Part shown: piece by piece, positions 43,847 to 55,819 of the stretch
How positions within the stretch are numbered: position 1 is the first letter of the stretch
Layout: every line of letters begins with the position of its first letter
Notes under the pieces: model-generated
The model's database searches: none
Seen by the model: only the letters and a program-made list of their open reading frames with translations
Told to the model about the DNA's origin: nothing
Program-made: the position numbers and the translations under genes
Source of the DNA: Nematostella vectensis
Taxonomy: Eukaryota > Cnidaria > Anthozoa > Actiniaria > Edwardsiidae
Assembly (NCBI RefSeq): GCF_932526225.1
Contig: NC_064041.1
Location: 13,329,451 to 13,393,450 of the forward strand
Reading direction: 5' to 3'
DNA: 64,000 bases

Positions 43847-45000
43847 TCAAAACTGAGCCCAGTACAATCTGCCGCATAGAGAAATATTATCGGCGTCTTA
43901 ACTGATACCCCAACTAGTGTCACTGGTGAGGGGGAGGGCCCACGAATGGTCCCCCGAAATTTGGATATGCTCACAGTTTTCGGCTAATGCTCGCATGGTC
44001 GCGCAATTTTTTCCGCCGTGCTCGCATTGTATTTTTCGATGTGCTCGCTGCCCGATTTATTCAAAAGCTAACAATGCTTGATGTCGCATAAAAAACGGGG
44101 TGCTCGCAAGCTCTCAAGTGCTCGCCAAATACCATTCGGGGGCCCTAGTGTTGTGGCATGTCATCCTGAAGGAAGAAAAACAAAACCTGTCAAAGGTTTG
44201 TTGGCCAACGGCCAACATGCACTTTTCGGCAGGGGACGCCCATAAGCCTAGTATTGGCAAGTTCCCTAAGAGTAGGATACTCTGAAGTAAAACCGGCTGA
44301 CCATATTATCTCTTATGTGTTACGTAAAGCCACATCAAGAAAAGGTAATGACCAATCCATTAGGAAGGTTTTATTTCAAGCAATATAAAAGAAATACTCA
44401 TCTAAGTTTAAAAAGAGCACACATCTTTGTTTGTTGTTAACTTGAAAAGTTGGATCCCCCATAACATCCTCAAAAAGCAAACCAACATGGCCAGAGAGGC
44501 TTCAATTAGCATCGTAAAAACTCTCTTGGTCGCTTGCAGCTGACGGACCACAACCTAAATAGGCGTGGCCAAGCGAGTGCTTAAAGGTACCAGCCCCCCC
44601 TCCCCCCTCCATTTTTGGACAAAATGATTACATGTCAAACGGTGTGAATATAAAACTGGTCCAGTCGATGGACTTCTCTCAAGTTTGGCCCACGCCCTTG
44701 CCTCCTTTACCCGGCACGGGCTGCGTGAGTTCCAATGATGGCTTTATTTATGTACTGTATATATTGTATATAAATCAAGAAAAATAGGGTGAAACCTAGA
44801 TGAAGGGAAAAATACTTTGATCCTTTAAACCTTTTAGCACATAATGTATTCAAATTTATTCTCAAATCCATCCATTTCAAACAGGTGTATTCGACTTTGT
44901 CAAATGTTTGTCTATCATTAAGATTTCTTTAAACAGCTGACCTAAAAATAATCTATATATATATAATCTATTAATATATAGATGCAACCCTAAATGATCA
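43847..45000. repeat. Duplicated block, copy 1 (copy 2 at 61,005-61,990)
   Basis: Runs such as ATCAAAACTGAGCCCAGTAC, GGAAGAAAAACAAAACCTGT, CCAACGGCCAACATGCACTT and GGGGACGCCCATAAGCCTAG, then CTCTTGGTCGCTT-CAGCTGACGGACCAC and TATATAAATCAA, occur in the same order and orientation in both blocks. Each block lies downstream of a PAN/fibrinogen-type gene, so this is probably part of a segmental duplication, though a mobile element is not excluded. Confidence 0.75.
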
Positions 45001-46250
45001 ATGATAGCATTTGAGTAGAAATTTTCTAATGACTGTTTAGAACTTAATTGTAGGAACACTTTAATATAATTGTAATAGTATAGATATAAATAGTAATAGT
45101 ATAAGGGGTGGATAATTGCTAATGACTTTTTATAACTATCATGTAGGAGCACTTCAATTTAAATTATTAGTGAGAGAAGTGGCTTTAAATATAAGACTCG
45201 CCGACGATTGACAACAGTTAAATCGCCATCTGGCTTGCTTCCGTCATTCAAAATCCTTGAAGTATTTCACCGGCTAGATGGTTTTTTGTCACGAGAACTC
45301 TCCGCAAGGCGCTAGTTTGAATGAGAAGAAGCCAGAGAGTGGTTTAACACCGGTTTAATAAACATTTATGAGAATTAGCCAGAAACTAGTATATGTTTTA
45401 ATCCAGGGCCGTAGGGCACGTGCCCCCCCCTAATATTTAAAAAAAATTAATGACCAGTAGGGGCGTGGTTGTGCCCCCAATATTTTCTTAATGTTTCTGT
45501 ATTGTGCCCCCCCCCCCCCTCCCCAATATTTCGAGGCCTGCTATGGCACTGTAATCATATGTCTATTACTAGCCACATTATATCAAGTAAGTGCGATAAG
45601 CAAAGTCTGGCGATACTAAAATGATATGTTTAAATGAAGTGTGTTTATAAATATGTATGATGTATTTTAATGATATATGTTTATTAGCAGCCACTATTTC
45701 ATAGTTAATTATAACTAGCCACTATTTCGCAATATACCATACCCATTGCACTTTACGGTCGATGAATTGCCATCTGATATCTTGCATACTCGCAGGCTTT
45801 TACAGGTTTTTAACGCTAGGCGCCGAGTCGTGACGCCATCGTCTTTTATTCTGGCCGCGCGCGAGCTGGGGACGAGAGGGGTGCCAGAACAAGATGGCGG
45901 CCACGACCCCGCGCATGCGTACAAAACACCGAGTAAACGTCTGCAAACAGGCGATTTGATATCTGTCATTCTGTATGCACGGAAAGCTGTATATTAATGA
46001 AGAATAAACGCACACTTAAACTCCCTGTTGTCTATTGCTGTCTTTGCGAGCTTATATATAAGACACGCCTTTTTTCACTTCTTCAAATTTATGGCTGCAC
46101 GACCACGGGAAATATAAAACCTTGTCTCGTCTGGAAGGCTTTCAGTTTTTTACTGTCGCATCATAAGCCATTTGACGGGCACACAACAAGGGAATATGTC
46201 ATGTACTAACCGGGATACCTGTGTTAGTGGGTGGACCGCTGTAAGTGTCG
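45001..46250. other. Intergenic; poly-C repeat at about 45,405-45,555
   Basis: No gene is recognised. A dispersed CGTAGGGCAC-GTGCCCCCCC repeat with TAATATTT units and a C-run lies at 45,405-45,555. The stretch from about 45,720 may include the 5' LTR or leader of the decayed gypsy copy that follows, but no matching LTR pair was found. Confidence 0.35.
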
Positions 46251-46300
46251 TGGGCTCGGATGGCACACGTGTTCTAGAGCCGATCGGCCTTGTATGAAAA

Positions 46301-47925
46301 ATGGCGACCGCAGCGTTGTGTGGCAACCTCTTTTCTTCTGATGAGACCGACCACAATTGGACGGAGTTTATAGAAATATTCGAAACATTTTGCTGCGAGC
46401 AAAATATCAGAAGACAAGTCCAAAGTGAGCGTTTTGTGTGCCAACGTAGGCCCAAAAGCGTAACACATAATCAAAAGTTTGTGTTTACCGGAGAATCCGA
46501 ACATTTGAGTTACTTTAACACCAAGTTAGTGAAACATCACTTTAAAGCGATACTTTCCGAGGCAAGCGCGAGTCTTTTTTTTTTAACTAGAGAATCAGGA
46601 GAAGTAATGAAAGTGTCACGATGTTTGTTGCAGAGCTCAGGAGATAAGCAGTTCCATGTTATTTTGGAGAATTTCTAAACCGAGCCTTGAAGGATAGATT
46701 TATTGCCGGAATAAATGACAGAAAATTTTATCCAGATGAATACCTAACATTCGATAAGGCTTTCCAGATCGCAGAGGCATATGAATCTGCACCGCCGCAA
46801 TGTTAGAGAAATGCAGAAAAGTGTTGCACAAGAGGAGCCCTCAGTAAACCAAGTGCATTGCAACCAAAATGCCTAAAGGGAAGGGAGCTCCAATTCGACA
46901 GAGGGGTTACTATGCAAATAAACAAGGTCCGGTCCGGGGGTCCCAAAAGACACCTATGTCAGGAGACAGACCAGGGGGAAAATGTTACAGATGTGGAAAT
47001 TTCCATGACCCACGATCATGCTGGTTTAAAGATCAAATTTGCCACAATTGCTGGAAGAAAGGTCATGCGAAAAGAGCATGCAGGTCCGGGGCTAGCATTA
47101 CCAATGTTGAAGAAGAAGTTTTCACTGAAGATGAAAATAGTGAGGGGGGTCCTGAGGAAATGTATCATAGAAACCCAGGAAATAAAGTTCCACCAATCAC
47201 TGTACACCTAGAAGTAGACGGGAGGCAAAATAAGTAAGTATGAGTAATACCTTGATTTCGGAAGAAACGCCAAAACTTTGCCAAGTTTCCACAAAATGAA
47301 GTCATCTGAGTTAGACCTTACTTCATTAACAAGACACAAATTGAAAGTCCTTGAAACTATTGAGACTGTTGTCAATTACCATGGAAACTCATGCACCATT
47401 GTATTTGTCGTTACAAATCACAAGAGAGTTAATCTTGTTGGGAGGGATGAGCAGCTTAGCGTGATAAGTGTAAACCATTTAAAGGAAACTCTGACCCTAG
47501 AGACTGTGCTGTGTGATATTTTTAAAGATGAATTGGGGTAAATGAAAGACACGCACGCTAAGATTGTTGTTGACCCCAGTGCAAAACCACTCTTCCACGA
47601 ACCCGCGCCCACTCCCATTTGCTATGAAAAGCAAGGTCATTGCAGAGATTGACCCACTCGTGAAACAGGATGTGATAGAGCATATCAGACATTCAGACTG
47701 GGCAGCGCCGGTAGTCCCAGTGCTGAAACCTAACGGTGAGATTAGACTGTGGAGACTATAAGGTGACTGTTAACAAGGTTTCCGAGGTGGAGCAGTACCC
47801 AATACCCACCAAGGAGAAACTGACTACTCAAATAGCAGGAGGCACTTTGTATCATAAGCTTGATCTCTCTCATGCATATTCCCAGGTAGAGCTTGACCTG
47901 GCTTTTAACTTTAAAATTAATTGCG
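46301..47925 (+). pseudogene. Decayed Ty3/gypsy retrotransposon (gag to RT)
   Basis: Fragments in several frames run in the expected order: a Gag start (MATAALCGNLF, NWTEFIEIFETFCCEQNI), a Gag end (YLTFDKAFQIAEAYESA), nucleocapsid zinc knuckles (CYRCGNFHDPRSC and CHNCWKKGHAKRAC, 46,981-47,082), and reverse transcriptase parts (KQDVIEHIRHSDWAAPVVPV at about 47,680; YPIPTKEKLT and HKLDLSHAYSQVELD to about 47,890). Stops and frame changes separate them, and the RT breaks off just after palm motif A, so the RT active-site DD box, RNase H and integrase are missing. It is unrelated in detail to the intact element at 11,086. Confidence 0.85.
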
Positions 47926-48029
47926 CATGTGCAGATAAAGCTATCGCTAGTTTCTTACGTCAAGACCCCGGTTTCCTCAGTAAATTTTTTTGTGATGGCC
48001 TCATTCTCGATTATTCATTTTTTTCATAC

Positions 48030-48370
48030 ACTTAACAAAATCGGTATGTAGATATCACCTAAATCATCCCCTAAATCAGCCTATTGAATGGATGCTTTCT
48101 CACACTTTGCGGTTCCCCAAATCAGCCAATTGAAGGGATGCTTTCTCACACTTTGTGGTCCCCCAAATCAGCCTATTGAAGGGATGCTTTCTCACACTTT
48201 GTGGTCCCCCAAATCAGCCTATTGAATGGATGCTTTCTCACACTTTGCGGTTCCCCAAATCAGCCTATTGAATGGATGCTTTCTCACACTTTGCGGTACT
48301 CTAAATCAGCCTATCGAATGGATGCTTTCTCACACTTTGCAGTACCCTAAATCAGCCTATTGAATGGATG
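48030..48370 (+). repeat. 46-48 bp minisatellite
   Basis: About seven units of CCCCAAATCAGCCTATTGAA-TGGATGCTTTCTCACACTTTGCGGTT. A single diverged unit with the same left flank (ACCAAAATCGTTATGTAGATATCAC) lies in intron 1 of the PAN/fibrinogen gene at 40,535-40,615, so the array probably grew from one dispersed copy. Confidence 0.88.
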
Positions 48371-48475
48371 CTTGGACTAAACGCCTTGGACTAGGCAGTA
48401 TCCACCCGGGGCATTTCCTGATTCTCTCCACCCTCTGTATTCTCATCTGTAATGAGACGTATGACAACCGGAGAA

Positions 48476-48635
48476 GTTTTGCCTCGATTCTCGATTGAAA
48501 TGAAGGGCACGGCATGAAGATCCAGCGTACTTTGCGGTCACTCCAAAAGGTCACCCCGCACAGGAGCGCCCGCAAAGTACGCTGGATCTTCGAGCATGCC
48601 GTGCCCTTCAAGTCAATCGAGAATCGAGGCAAAAC
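48476..48635. repeat. Long near-perfect hairpin
   Basis: 48,476-48,537 and 48,570-48,635 are reverse complements over about 62 bp with few mismatches (GTTTTGCCTCGATTCTCGAT, GAAGGGCACGGCATG, AAGATCCAGCGTACTTTGCGG and their complements) around a 32-bp loop. It is a fold-back element or, if transcribed, a long double-stranded RNA source. Confidence 0.85.
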
Positions 48636-48777
48636 ATCATCAACACATATTGTGGAAATTTTATCCAAACAGAAAAACGGCGAATCACACGGACTCCATT
48701 TCATCCAAATTTGTGATTATTTCTCAGTAGTCCAGAGAATGCACTTTAGGCATTTTTCTCATTATTCAGGAATGTAC

Positions 48778-48925
48778 CCAGGATTGGCTGAGGGGGGGGA
48801 GGGGTGCGCAGTCATGGGTATGGAAAGGAATTCAAAGAATCCTTAATAAGAAATGACCCATTTTTTGGCCGCCAGGGGGGGGGGGGGGGGGTGGGGGTGA
48901 GCTCACCTTGCGCATTCCCCCGTGT
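48778..48925. repeat. Dispersed poly-G repeat
   Basis: CCCAGGATTGGCTGAGGGGGG, then TCCTTAATAAGAAATGACCCA, TTTTTGGCCGCCAGGG and a long G-run. Members also occur at 2740-2872 and 10,835-10,905. Confidence 0.6.
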
Positions 48926-49557
48926 ACATACCTGTGTTTTATTTTTTATTAATAAGTAAACAATTGAGTAATCGTTCAAAATTGCACAATAACAAATCGG
49001 TTAACACCCGCATATAAAACCACAGACTGAAATTTGGCCTTTTCAGCACCCTTAAGAGCACGCATTCTCAGTTACTTGGTCGCATTGAAAAAATGCAGTG
49101 TTTTTGCCAATGGTTTCCAAGATAACCATGACAGAGTCAGTTATACGCGCACTTCTTCGACTTTATCAGATTCAGCTTAGAGATTATTTAGGATGGTTTA
49201 TTCGTTTCACTCATCGTTGAGATATAGCGGGTGATAATGCCGTTAAACATCACGGGCGCTGTATGCTTATTTATTCTTGTCAACGAAAATACAGACCGTA
49301 CACACCTTTCTTGCTTTTTATCACGAGATATTAGAACGATCATATAACAACAACAGCAACAAAAAAATTATATATTAATAGTAATAATAATGTTCTTTTC
49401 TTGTGTAGTGCGTGGATGTACTCGCGCGCCATCGCAAATATCACCTGGGATCCTAAAGCAGTAGATCTCCCTTTCTTTGATGACTTGCAAAGGTCTTAAT
49501 CGCGCTGGCTGAAGGGGGATCTTCTATGCAGAGAAATAATTCTCAAGACCCATCAGC
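48926..49557. other. Unit of a three-copy local duplication (copy A)
   Basis: From about 49,256 (TCAACGAAAATACAGACC, TTTCTTGCTTTTTATCACGAGA) through GCGTGGATGTACTCGCGCGCC to AATTCTCAAGACCCATCAGCC, the sequence matches 55,820-56,110 and in part 54,567-54,720. In copy C the exon-like part is open (AWMYSRAIANVTCDPKAVDF). Here the same frame is interrupted after DDLQRS. No protein family is recognised. Confidence 0.5.
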
Positions 49558-50832
49558 CCAATCATGTCTCGTGCTTGCTCTAGCCAATCACCAATTGCTA
49601 TATTAGTTATTCAAACCAATCAGGTGCTTGCTCAAGCCAATCACCAATTGCTATATTAGTTATTCAAACCAATCAGGTGCTTGCTCAAGCCAATCACCAA
49701 TTGCTATATTAGTTATTCAAACCAATCAGGTGCTTGCTCAAGCCAATCACCAATTGCTATATTAGTCAATCAAACCAATCAGGTGCTTGCTCAAGGCAAT
49801 CACCAATTGCTATATTAGTTATTCAAACCAATCAGGTGCTTGCTCAAGCCAATCACCAATTGCTATATTAGTCAATCAAACCAATCAGGTGCTTGCTCAA
49901 GGCAATCACCAATTGCTATATTAGTTATTCAAACCAATCAGGTGCTTGCTCAAGCCAATCACCAATTGCTATATTAGTTATTCAAACCAATCACGTGCTT
50001 GCTCAAGCCAATCACCAATTGCTATATTAGTTATTCAAACCAATCAGGTGCTTGCTCAAGCCAATCACCAATTGCTATATTAGTCAATCAAACCAATCAG
50101 GTGCTTGCTCAAGCCAATCACCAATTGCTATATTAGTCAATCAAACCAATCAGGTGCTTGCTCAAGGCAATCACCAATTGCTATATTAGTTATTCAAACC
50201 AATCAGGTGCTTGCTCAAGCCAATCACCAATTGCTATATTAGTCAATCAAACCAATCAGGTGCTTGCTCAAGGCAATCACCAATTGCTATATTAGTTATT
50301 CAAACCAATCAGGTGCTTGCTCAAGCCAATCACCAATTGCTATATTAGTTATTCAAACCAATCACGTGCTTGCTCAAGCCAATCACCAATTGCTATATTA
50401 GTTATTCAAACCAATCAGGTGCTTGCTCAAGCCAATCACCAATTGCTATATTAGTCAATCAAACCAATCAGGTGCTTGCTCAAGCCAATCACCAATTGCT
50501 ATATTAGTTATTCAAACCAATCAGGTGCTTGCTCAAGCCAATCACCAATTGCTATATTAGTCAATCAAACCAATCAGGTGCTTGCTCAAGCCAATCACCA
50601 ATTGCTATATTAGTCAATCAAACCAATCACGTGCTTGCTCAAGCCAATCACCAATTGCTATATTAGTTATTCAAACCAATCAGGTGCTTGCTCAAGGCAA
50701 TCACCAATTGCTATATTAGTTATTCAAACCAATCAGGTGCTTGCTCAAGCCAATCACCAATTGCTATATTAGTTATTCAAACCAATCAGGTGCTTGCTCA
50801 AGGCAATCGTAAATTGCAGCATTAGCCAATCA
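49558..50832 (+). repeat. 53-bp CCAAT-rich minisatellite
   Basis: About 24 units of CAATCACCAATTGCTATATT-AGTTATTCAAACCAATCAGG-TGCTTGCTCAAGC, each with CAATCACCAAT and ACCAATCA. Variants (TTATTC or TCAATC; CAGGTG or CACGTG; AAGCC or AAGGC) recur in a 371-bp (7 x 53) pattern, for example 49,855-50,120 and 50,226-50,490. One or two units of the same sequence are present at 54,720 and 56,112, so only this copy expanded. Confidence 0.93.
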
Positions 50833-51889
50833 TATATCTCGAAAAATGTGATTAATGCTCAACTCCCTAGTGTCAACTAGACAGCGTAAATGAAAGTGTG
50901 TGTTGGAATTTCAAAATGTATTTTTTATTAATACTAGAAATTTCTTTAATAAAAACGTACGTTTTCGCTTGCAATGTTTTTTTTTTTCATGTGACCGCGT
51001 GTGGCTGAGAATAGTGTTGTACGCGAATCACTAGAATATCTACCGCCCAACCAAGCGATGTTTAAGTATTAAGTGTAAGGCCCGACGCTGCTGATGTTGA
51101 GCTCTAACATGGTTTGGAGTGGCGCTAGCCTACTTTATGGCCGAAGAGCACAGGGGCACGCCCCCCCCCCAGTAAAAAAACACTAAAGGGTATAATGGGA
51201 TAACCACACTACTAGGGGTAACAAAAAAGATATCAAAGCCACCATCATTTACCCACACAGTTTATTTGGCATCAAATTACATCACTTGTTTTTTAGTAGT
51301 TATCCTTCTACAGTGAGCTCACTTGAAGTTTGCACCTTTTGGCTTCTCGTCTCTTTCGCAGTCTTAATTGCTCTCTATAAAAGCAACAAATTGGATCATT
51401 TCCAGCTACATGTTATAACACAAATAGTCCAGTATTGTATTCCTCTGTGCCCGCTGATCATAGACTCTAAAATTCAGTGCAAAATAAATAAATACAGTTA
51501 GACAGTGCAAGCCTCGATTTCAGGCGAAACGTGCAAATACCAGTAAAACCGTGAAGAATGCTTAAGGTTTTACATTGTTCAATAAAAACACTAACGGATT
51601 TTTGCTGGTATGTCCATGGAATTTGTCTGCCAAACCGAGGATCGTACTGTAGGCGCCCGTCAGTCCAGCGGAGATAGTAAAACTAGAAACTGGACTATTA
51701 CCATATAAATAAATGTCAAAGTTTATTTAAGATGATAGTGGGATATGTCACAAAAGATGAGCGCACTTTATCTTTTTCTAAAAGGCATTATTCACTATCC
51801 AATCATCCAATCAGAATCCGGTTACTAAACACTAGTAGAACAATAGATTGCTATACATAACACTAGTAGAACAATAGATTGCTATACAT
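50833..51889. other. Intergenic, no gene recognised
   Basis: A C-run repeat lies at about 51,150-51,175. Just before the next element is a short direct duplication of AACACTAGTAGAACAATAGATTG-like sequence (51,828-51,889). Confidence 0.4.
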
Positions 51890-51898
51890 AACAATAAG

Positions 51899-52270
51899 GA
51901 CATGACGGAAAAACATGACGTGGCGCTTCAAATAAGCCCATTCTACATCGAATAAGGCGGAGAATTATTTCTCTGAGTACTTAGTAACTTATAGCAAACA
52001 AAATATCAAGTGCGACTTTTTTTAAATTGATGTGACTTTTTGTAAAGTGTCATTGAAATTTGAACTTTTCGTCTCTGAACTGATACACAGGGCAATGATG
52101 ATCAAGGAAAAATTATCTTAAAAAGTCAAAATCTGGTTATGTGCACTTCGGCCTCACGTTTTTTGTGTTTTGAAAATCAGTCCGTAATACAAGGAACCTA
52201 TAGCCATTGTAAGCAATTGTGTCTTCTCTCTCTATGGAATTGCGCGTTTCCCAGGTTTTTCCGTCATGTC
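51899..52270. mobile_element. Mutator-like MITE, copy 2
   Basis: The ends GACATGACGGAAAAAC and GTTTTTCCGTCATGTC are inverted repeats, flanked by a perfect 9-bp target duplication AACAATAAG (51,890-51,898 and 52,271-52,279). The interior is homologous to 41,545-41,903 in opposite orientation. It is non-coding. Confidence 0.9.
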
Positions 52271-52279
52271 AACAATAAG

Positions 52280-53000
52280 TTTGTAACTAGCGAGGTACAA
52301 ATATTCACTATGCTTTGCTAGACAACAAAAACATAATCATGACATCACACACAGTATATAATCTACAAGTCAAAGAATAGGACAGGGAGCACATTAATTA
52401 GAAACACTTTACAGTCCAAGATGTGAATGGACATTAAGTGTGTGTAAACCTATCCTTTTTTAATTCTAATACTTTATATAACATAAAACACTTAATCGAT
52501 TATTTATGTAATTTATTAAATCTTCCAGTTTGCTTACTAATATATGTGAAATAAACTGCAAAAAAATATCCCAGACACATCCGAGTTGTCAATTCTCGAA
52601 ACTTGCCTTAGTAAAACATACACTAAACTGAGTTGACTGGGTTACCTGTGTCATTCCAAAACTGTTTAACAACTGGTGCCAGTGGTTCTGACTGGATTTT
52701 CTGTGCTCGGGTATAACCGTGAGGATGCTTGGGGTCTGGGATAAGCCCAGTGGTATTTTCCCTGTGACGTCACAACTTTATCCAGCCACAGGTAACCCAA
52801 TGATAACCCAGGTAAGAACGCGTGGGAGCAGGATGATGTCATACAACAACCCCGTAAAAACAGAATATTTTTATATTTGAAATAACAAATTAAATCTAAA
52901 ATTTTGCAAAATGGCGACTGACAAAGCTCTTAAAAGTGTTATCAAGAATCCAAATAAAACTAGGAAAGATTAGTTTATTCTTCCTACTGTAATTAGTTGT
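52280..53000. other. Intergenic; small inverted repeat at 52,638-52,800
   Basis: TGGGTTACCTGTG near 52,638 and CACAGGTAACCCA near 52,787 are exact inverted repeats about 160 bp apart, enclosing GTGACGTCAC. It may be a very small MITE. No gene before the minus-strand gene's poly(A) signal (AATAAA on the minus strand at 52,979-52,974). Confidence 0.45.
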
Positions 53001-53017
53001 ACCACACGCCAATTACG

Positions 53018-53882
53018 TTATGATCCTTCTGTCTTTGTCTGGTTTTCTGCACAGATATTTCTGAGGCAATCTCTTCAGAAAATTTCGAAAACAACATCAA
53101 AAAGACTTACTCAAAAACAAATGCCTGATAACCGAATAAGAATAAAAAAAAATGCAAATAGAATACTTACGGCGGCAACATATTTTCCCCCATTCGCATG
53201 TACCACTGATATAATGATATTGGTCAGTCCCACATTTTGTCAAGCATGTTCCACTGAAATGGTTACACGGATAATTGTAGAAGCGCTGAAACACTGAAAA
53301 AAAACAATTTAAACTACAGGCCGCATGGTACTAGAAAGGGCTGTAAGGTAAAAGTTGTCGATGTAATATAATGCTTTATACACCTATTTCAATAAAGGTT
53401 GCACCCGCGAATGAATGAATCGTAACCCGCATGGTTCTGGATAACGTATAAATTGCTGAATTATTGTCTCTGAACGCCGTGTGAACGTTTAGAAGAACAT
53501 AGCTAAGAATGCTAAAGCTTTCTACACCCATGTGTTTTTATTTACGGTTATTTTCTTATTTATTTATTTGATATCCATAAAGCACTGCGGGTTACTGCAC
53601 ATTCTTCAAGTGAACCTTATTTGAAATAGGTGTATAAAAAATTCAACTATAGAGCTTTTTTGAAATAAAGAAGGGGACTTTACAACAATATTACAAAGCT
53701 ATGTTGTTAGTTCTTTGGTTAATTTTATTAAAACTTTTAAGATTAAAATAGACTTGTGTACCTTTCTTCTCCAGAACCGCAACTCTTTTGGCCAAATTTG
53801 AAAATGAAGGAAATTCTCCTTCTGGTCGAGACTGGACGAAACAGACGGCTAAGGCCAGTAATATAACAGCTTTCTGAAACAT
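53018..53882 (-). CDS. Secreted beta-defensin-like cysteine-rich peptide (3 coding exons)
   Basis: Minus-strand exons 53,882-53,762, 53,293-53,171 and 53,046-53,018; both introns are GT..AG in phase 1 and the join gives a 90-residue precursor ending in TAA. Residues 1-18 are a signal peptide (KAVILLALAVCFVQS). Residues 19-49 form a possible propiece with a KR site. The C-terminal part has six cysteines at 50, 57, 61, 73, 79 and 80, spacing C-x6-C-x3-C-x11-C-x5-CC, the beta-defensin / big-defensin pattern. An acceptor CAG just before the ATG suggests a further 5' UTR exon, and AATAAA follows the stop. Family knowledge suggests an antimicrobial role. The defensin fold is also used by some anemone venom peptides, so the function is open. 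Confidence 0.72.
53379..53634. mobile_element. 256-bp MITE with TA flanks
   Basis: TACACCTATTTCAATAAAGGTTGCAC and GTGAACCTTATTTGAAATAGGTGTA are imperfect inverted repeats with TA on either side, as in Tc1/mariner-type elements. It is non-coding and lies in intron 1 of the defensin-like gene. Confidence 0.7.
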
Positions 53883-53888
53883 GTTCAA

Positions 53889-54560
53889 AGTCCTGAAAAA
53901 AAAAACATGTGTAAATGTGTAATATTCAAAATATTATAGCTTTCAGAAATGACTTTGCAGATCTGTAAGATTGAGTGCTATAACAGCACAGCATATTTAA
54001 TGGGTGAAGTTCGGGGTGTGAGGTTCGTCCTTTTGAATAAGCGCCCCGTCTAAGAGTCGAAAAAGGTAAAAAGCGCCGGTACGGTTACCTTTAAGTCCGG
54101 CAAGTTTTAGGAGTTTTTAATATTGCGCATTCCAAAGTTTGCTCGAAGCATTAAACCTCAAAGCATTTATTGCCTCTTAATATTTTAAATTCTTAGTCTC
54201 AGTATTTTTTTGTGGCGCGTTAAGCTAGGAGTGAGCGCAGGATATTCACGCGCTTGTGAAACACATCTAGCGTTCCAGTTGAGACAATCTCTCTTGGGAT
54301 AGACCCTTATGCTTGTCTTTGGTCAGGTCTAGCTGTGAATAAAACAAAGAAATATAGAGGCGTAGATACCGCCTCTGGTGATCTCGTGAAGCGAGACAAA
54401 ACAACAAGGCAGACAACTCAAAGATAGACTGATTTCAGAAAAGACACAAAAGCAATGCAATGTACTCTAGGGATAGTTTTTAAGGCATCCTACATTTATC
54501 TGAAATATCGTTAGTCAAACACTACAAATGGGCTCATTAACTATTAAGATATATAAAAAT
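53889..54560. other. Upstream region of the defensin-like gene
   Basis: The first part is likely a 5' UTR intron of the minus-strand gene. No separate exon or promoter motif could be fixed. Confidence 0.35.
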
Positions 54561-54566
54561 AACTAT

Positions 54567-55150
54567 TGTACTCGCGCGCCATCGCAATATCACCTGTGAT
54601 CCGCAGTAGAGAACCCTTTCCCTTGGTGACTTGCAAAGGTCTTAATCGCGCTGGCTGAAGGGGGATCTTTTATGAAGAAAAATAATTCTCAAGACCCATT
54701 AGCCAATCATGTCTCGTGCTTGCTCAAGCCAATCACCAATTGCAATATTAGTCAATCAAACCAATCACGTGCTTGCTCAAGGCAATCAAATGTCTTGCAA
54801 AGGTTGAGTCATGCTCAACTAGGCAGTGTTAACTGAAAGTGCGTGTTTGAATTTAAAAAGGTTTTTTTTATTAATACTAGAAATTTCTTTGATAAAAAAG
54901 AATGTTTTCGCTTGCAATGTCTTTTTCATGCGACCGCGTGTGGCTGAGGATAGTCTTCTGAGGATAGCCAATTGCAATATAAGCCAATCAAACCAATCAC
55001 GTGCTTGCTCAAGGCAATCGTAAATTGCAGCATTAGCAAATCAAATTTCTCGCAAAATTTGAGTAATGCTCAACTCCCTAGTGTGAAGTAGACAGCGTAA
55101 CTGAAAGTGCGTGTTGGAATGTCAAAATGTTTATTTATAAATACTAGAAA
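54567..55150. repeat. Local duplication, copy B (degraded)
   Basis: TGTACTCGCGCGCCATCGCA, AAGGTCTTAATCGCGCTGGC, AATTCTCAAGACCCATTAGCC and two or three CAATCACCAATTGC / GTGCTTGCTCAAGGCAATC units match copies A (49,410) and C (55,970). Deletions have broken the exon-like frame. Confidence 0.7.
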
Positions 55151-55819
55151 TTTCTTTGGCCAAAAAAACATTCTAGCATAAGTTAACGTAAAATAAAAGG
55201 ATGCAGATAGCATTTTCAAATACTTAGTTTTTCTTGCTTCTTCTGATTGGTTCAACACAGAAAATTACCAATAAAAGATCCACTTTTTTCATAAGAACCC
55301 TTTTTATAAGACCATGGAGCCTGAGATTTCACAAACATCTAAAAACATGCCAAGCTTATGCTGTAACTTTATTTAAATAGAAGAAGACATATGTGTGAGA
55401 AAGGTATGACAAATCTTCATGCCACAACACTTTTACCTAGTGTCTATGGATGATTTCCAAACAAATTATCGTTCAAATGCAATCAAGCAAACAGACCCTT
55501 GTCTTGACCAATGAGTTGTGACAAATGATAAAGGACGCATTTTGGCTTAGTACTAATACACTATAATGTCTTTGTCCTGTTTTGTTCTGGCTTAACTATT
55601 ACACTTTAACAATAGCAGTATGTTTGCTCGTGATTTTGAAAACCACTTTACTGAGTAGTGCTTTCTTTGTATCGGCATCATTTAAGAAAAAAGATTATTT
55701 TGGATATTAGATGTAAATTTTGACCAAAAAAAAACAAAAAAACATTCATTTTACGCAGTCGGCTAGAACCGAAAGGGAGAAAGTTTCAAGAAGTTATGTT
55801 GCTTCGTAGTAGGGAATGT
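55151..55819. other. Intergenic, no gene recognised
   Basis: AT-rich, with no repeat or exon I can support. Confidence 0.35.

Noticed and set aside
48357-48846. Overlapping open frames on both strands
   Set aside because: They are two faces of the hairpin at 48,476-48,635.
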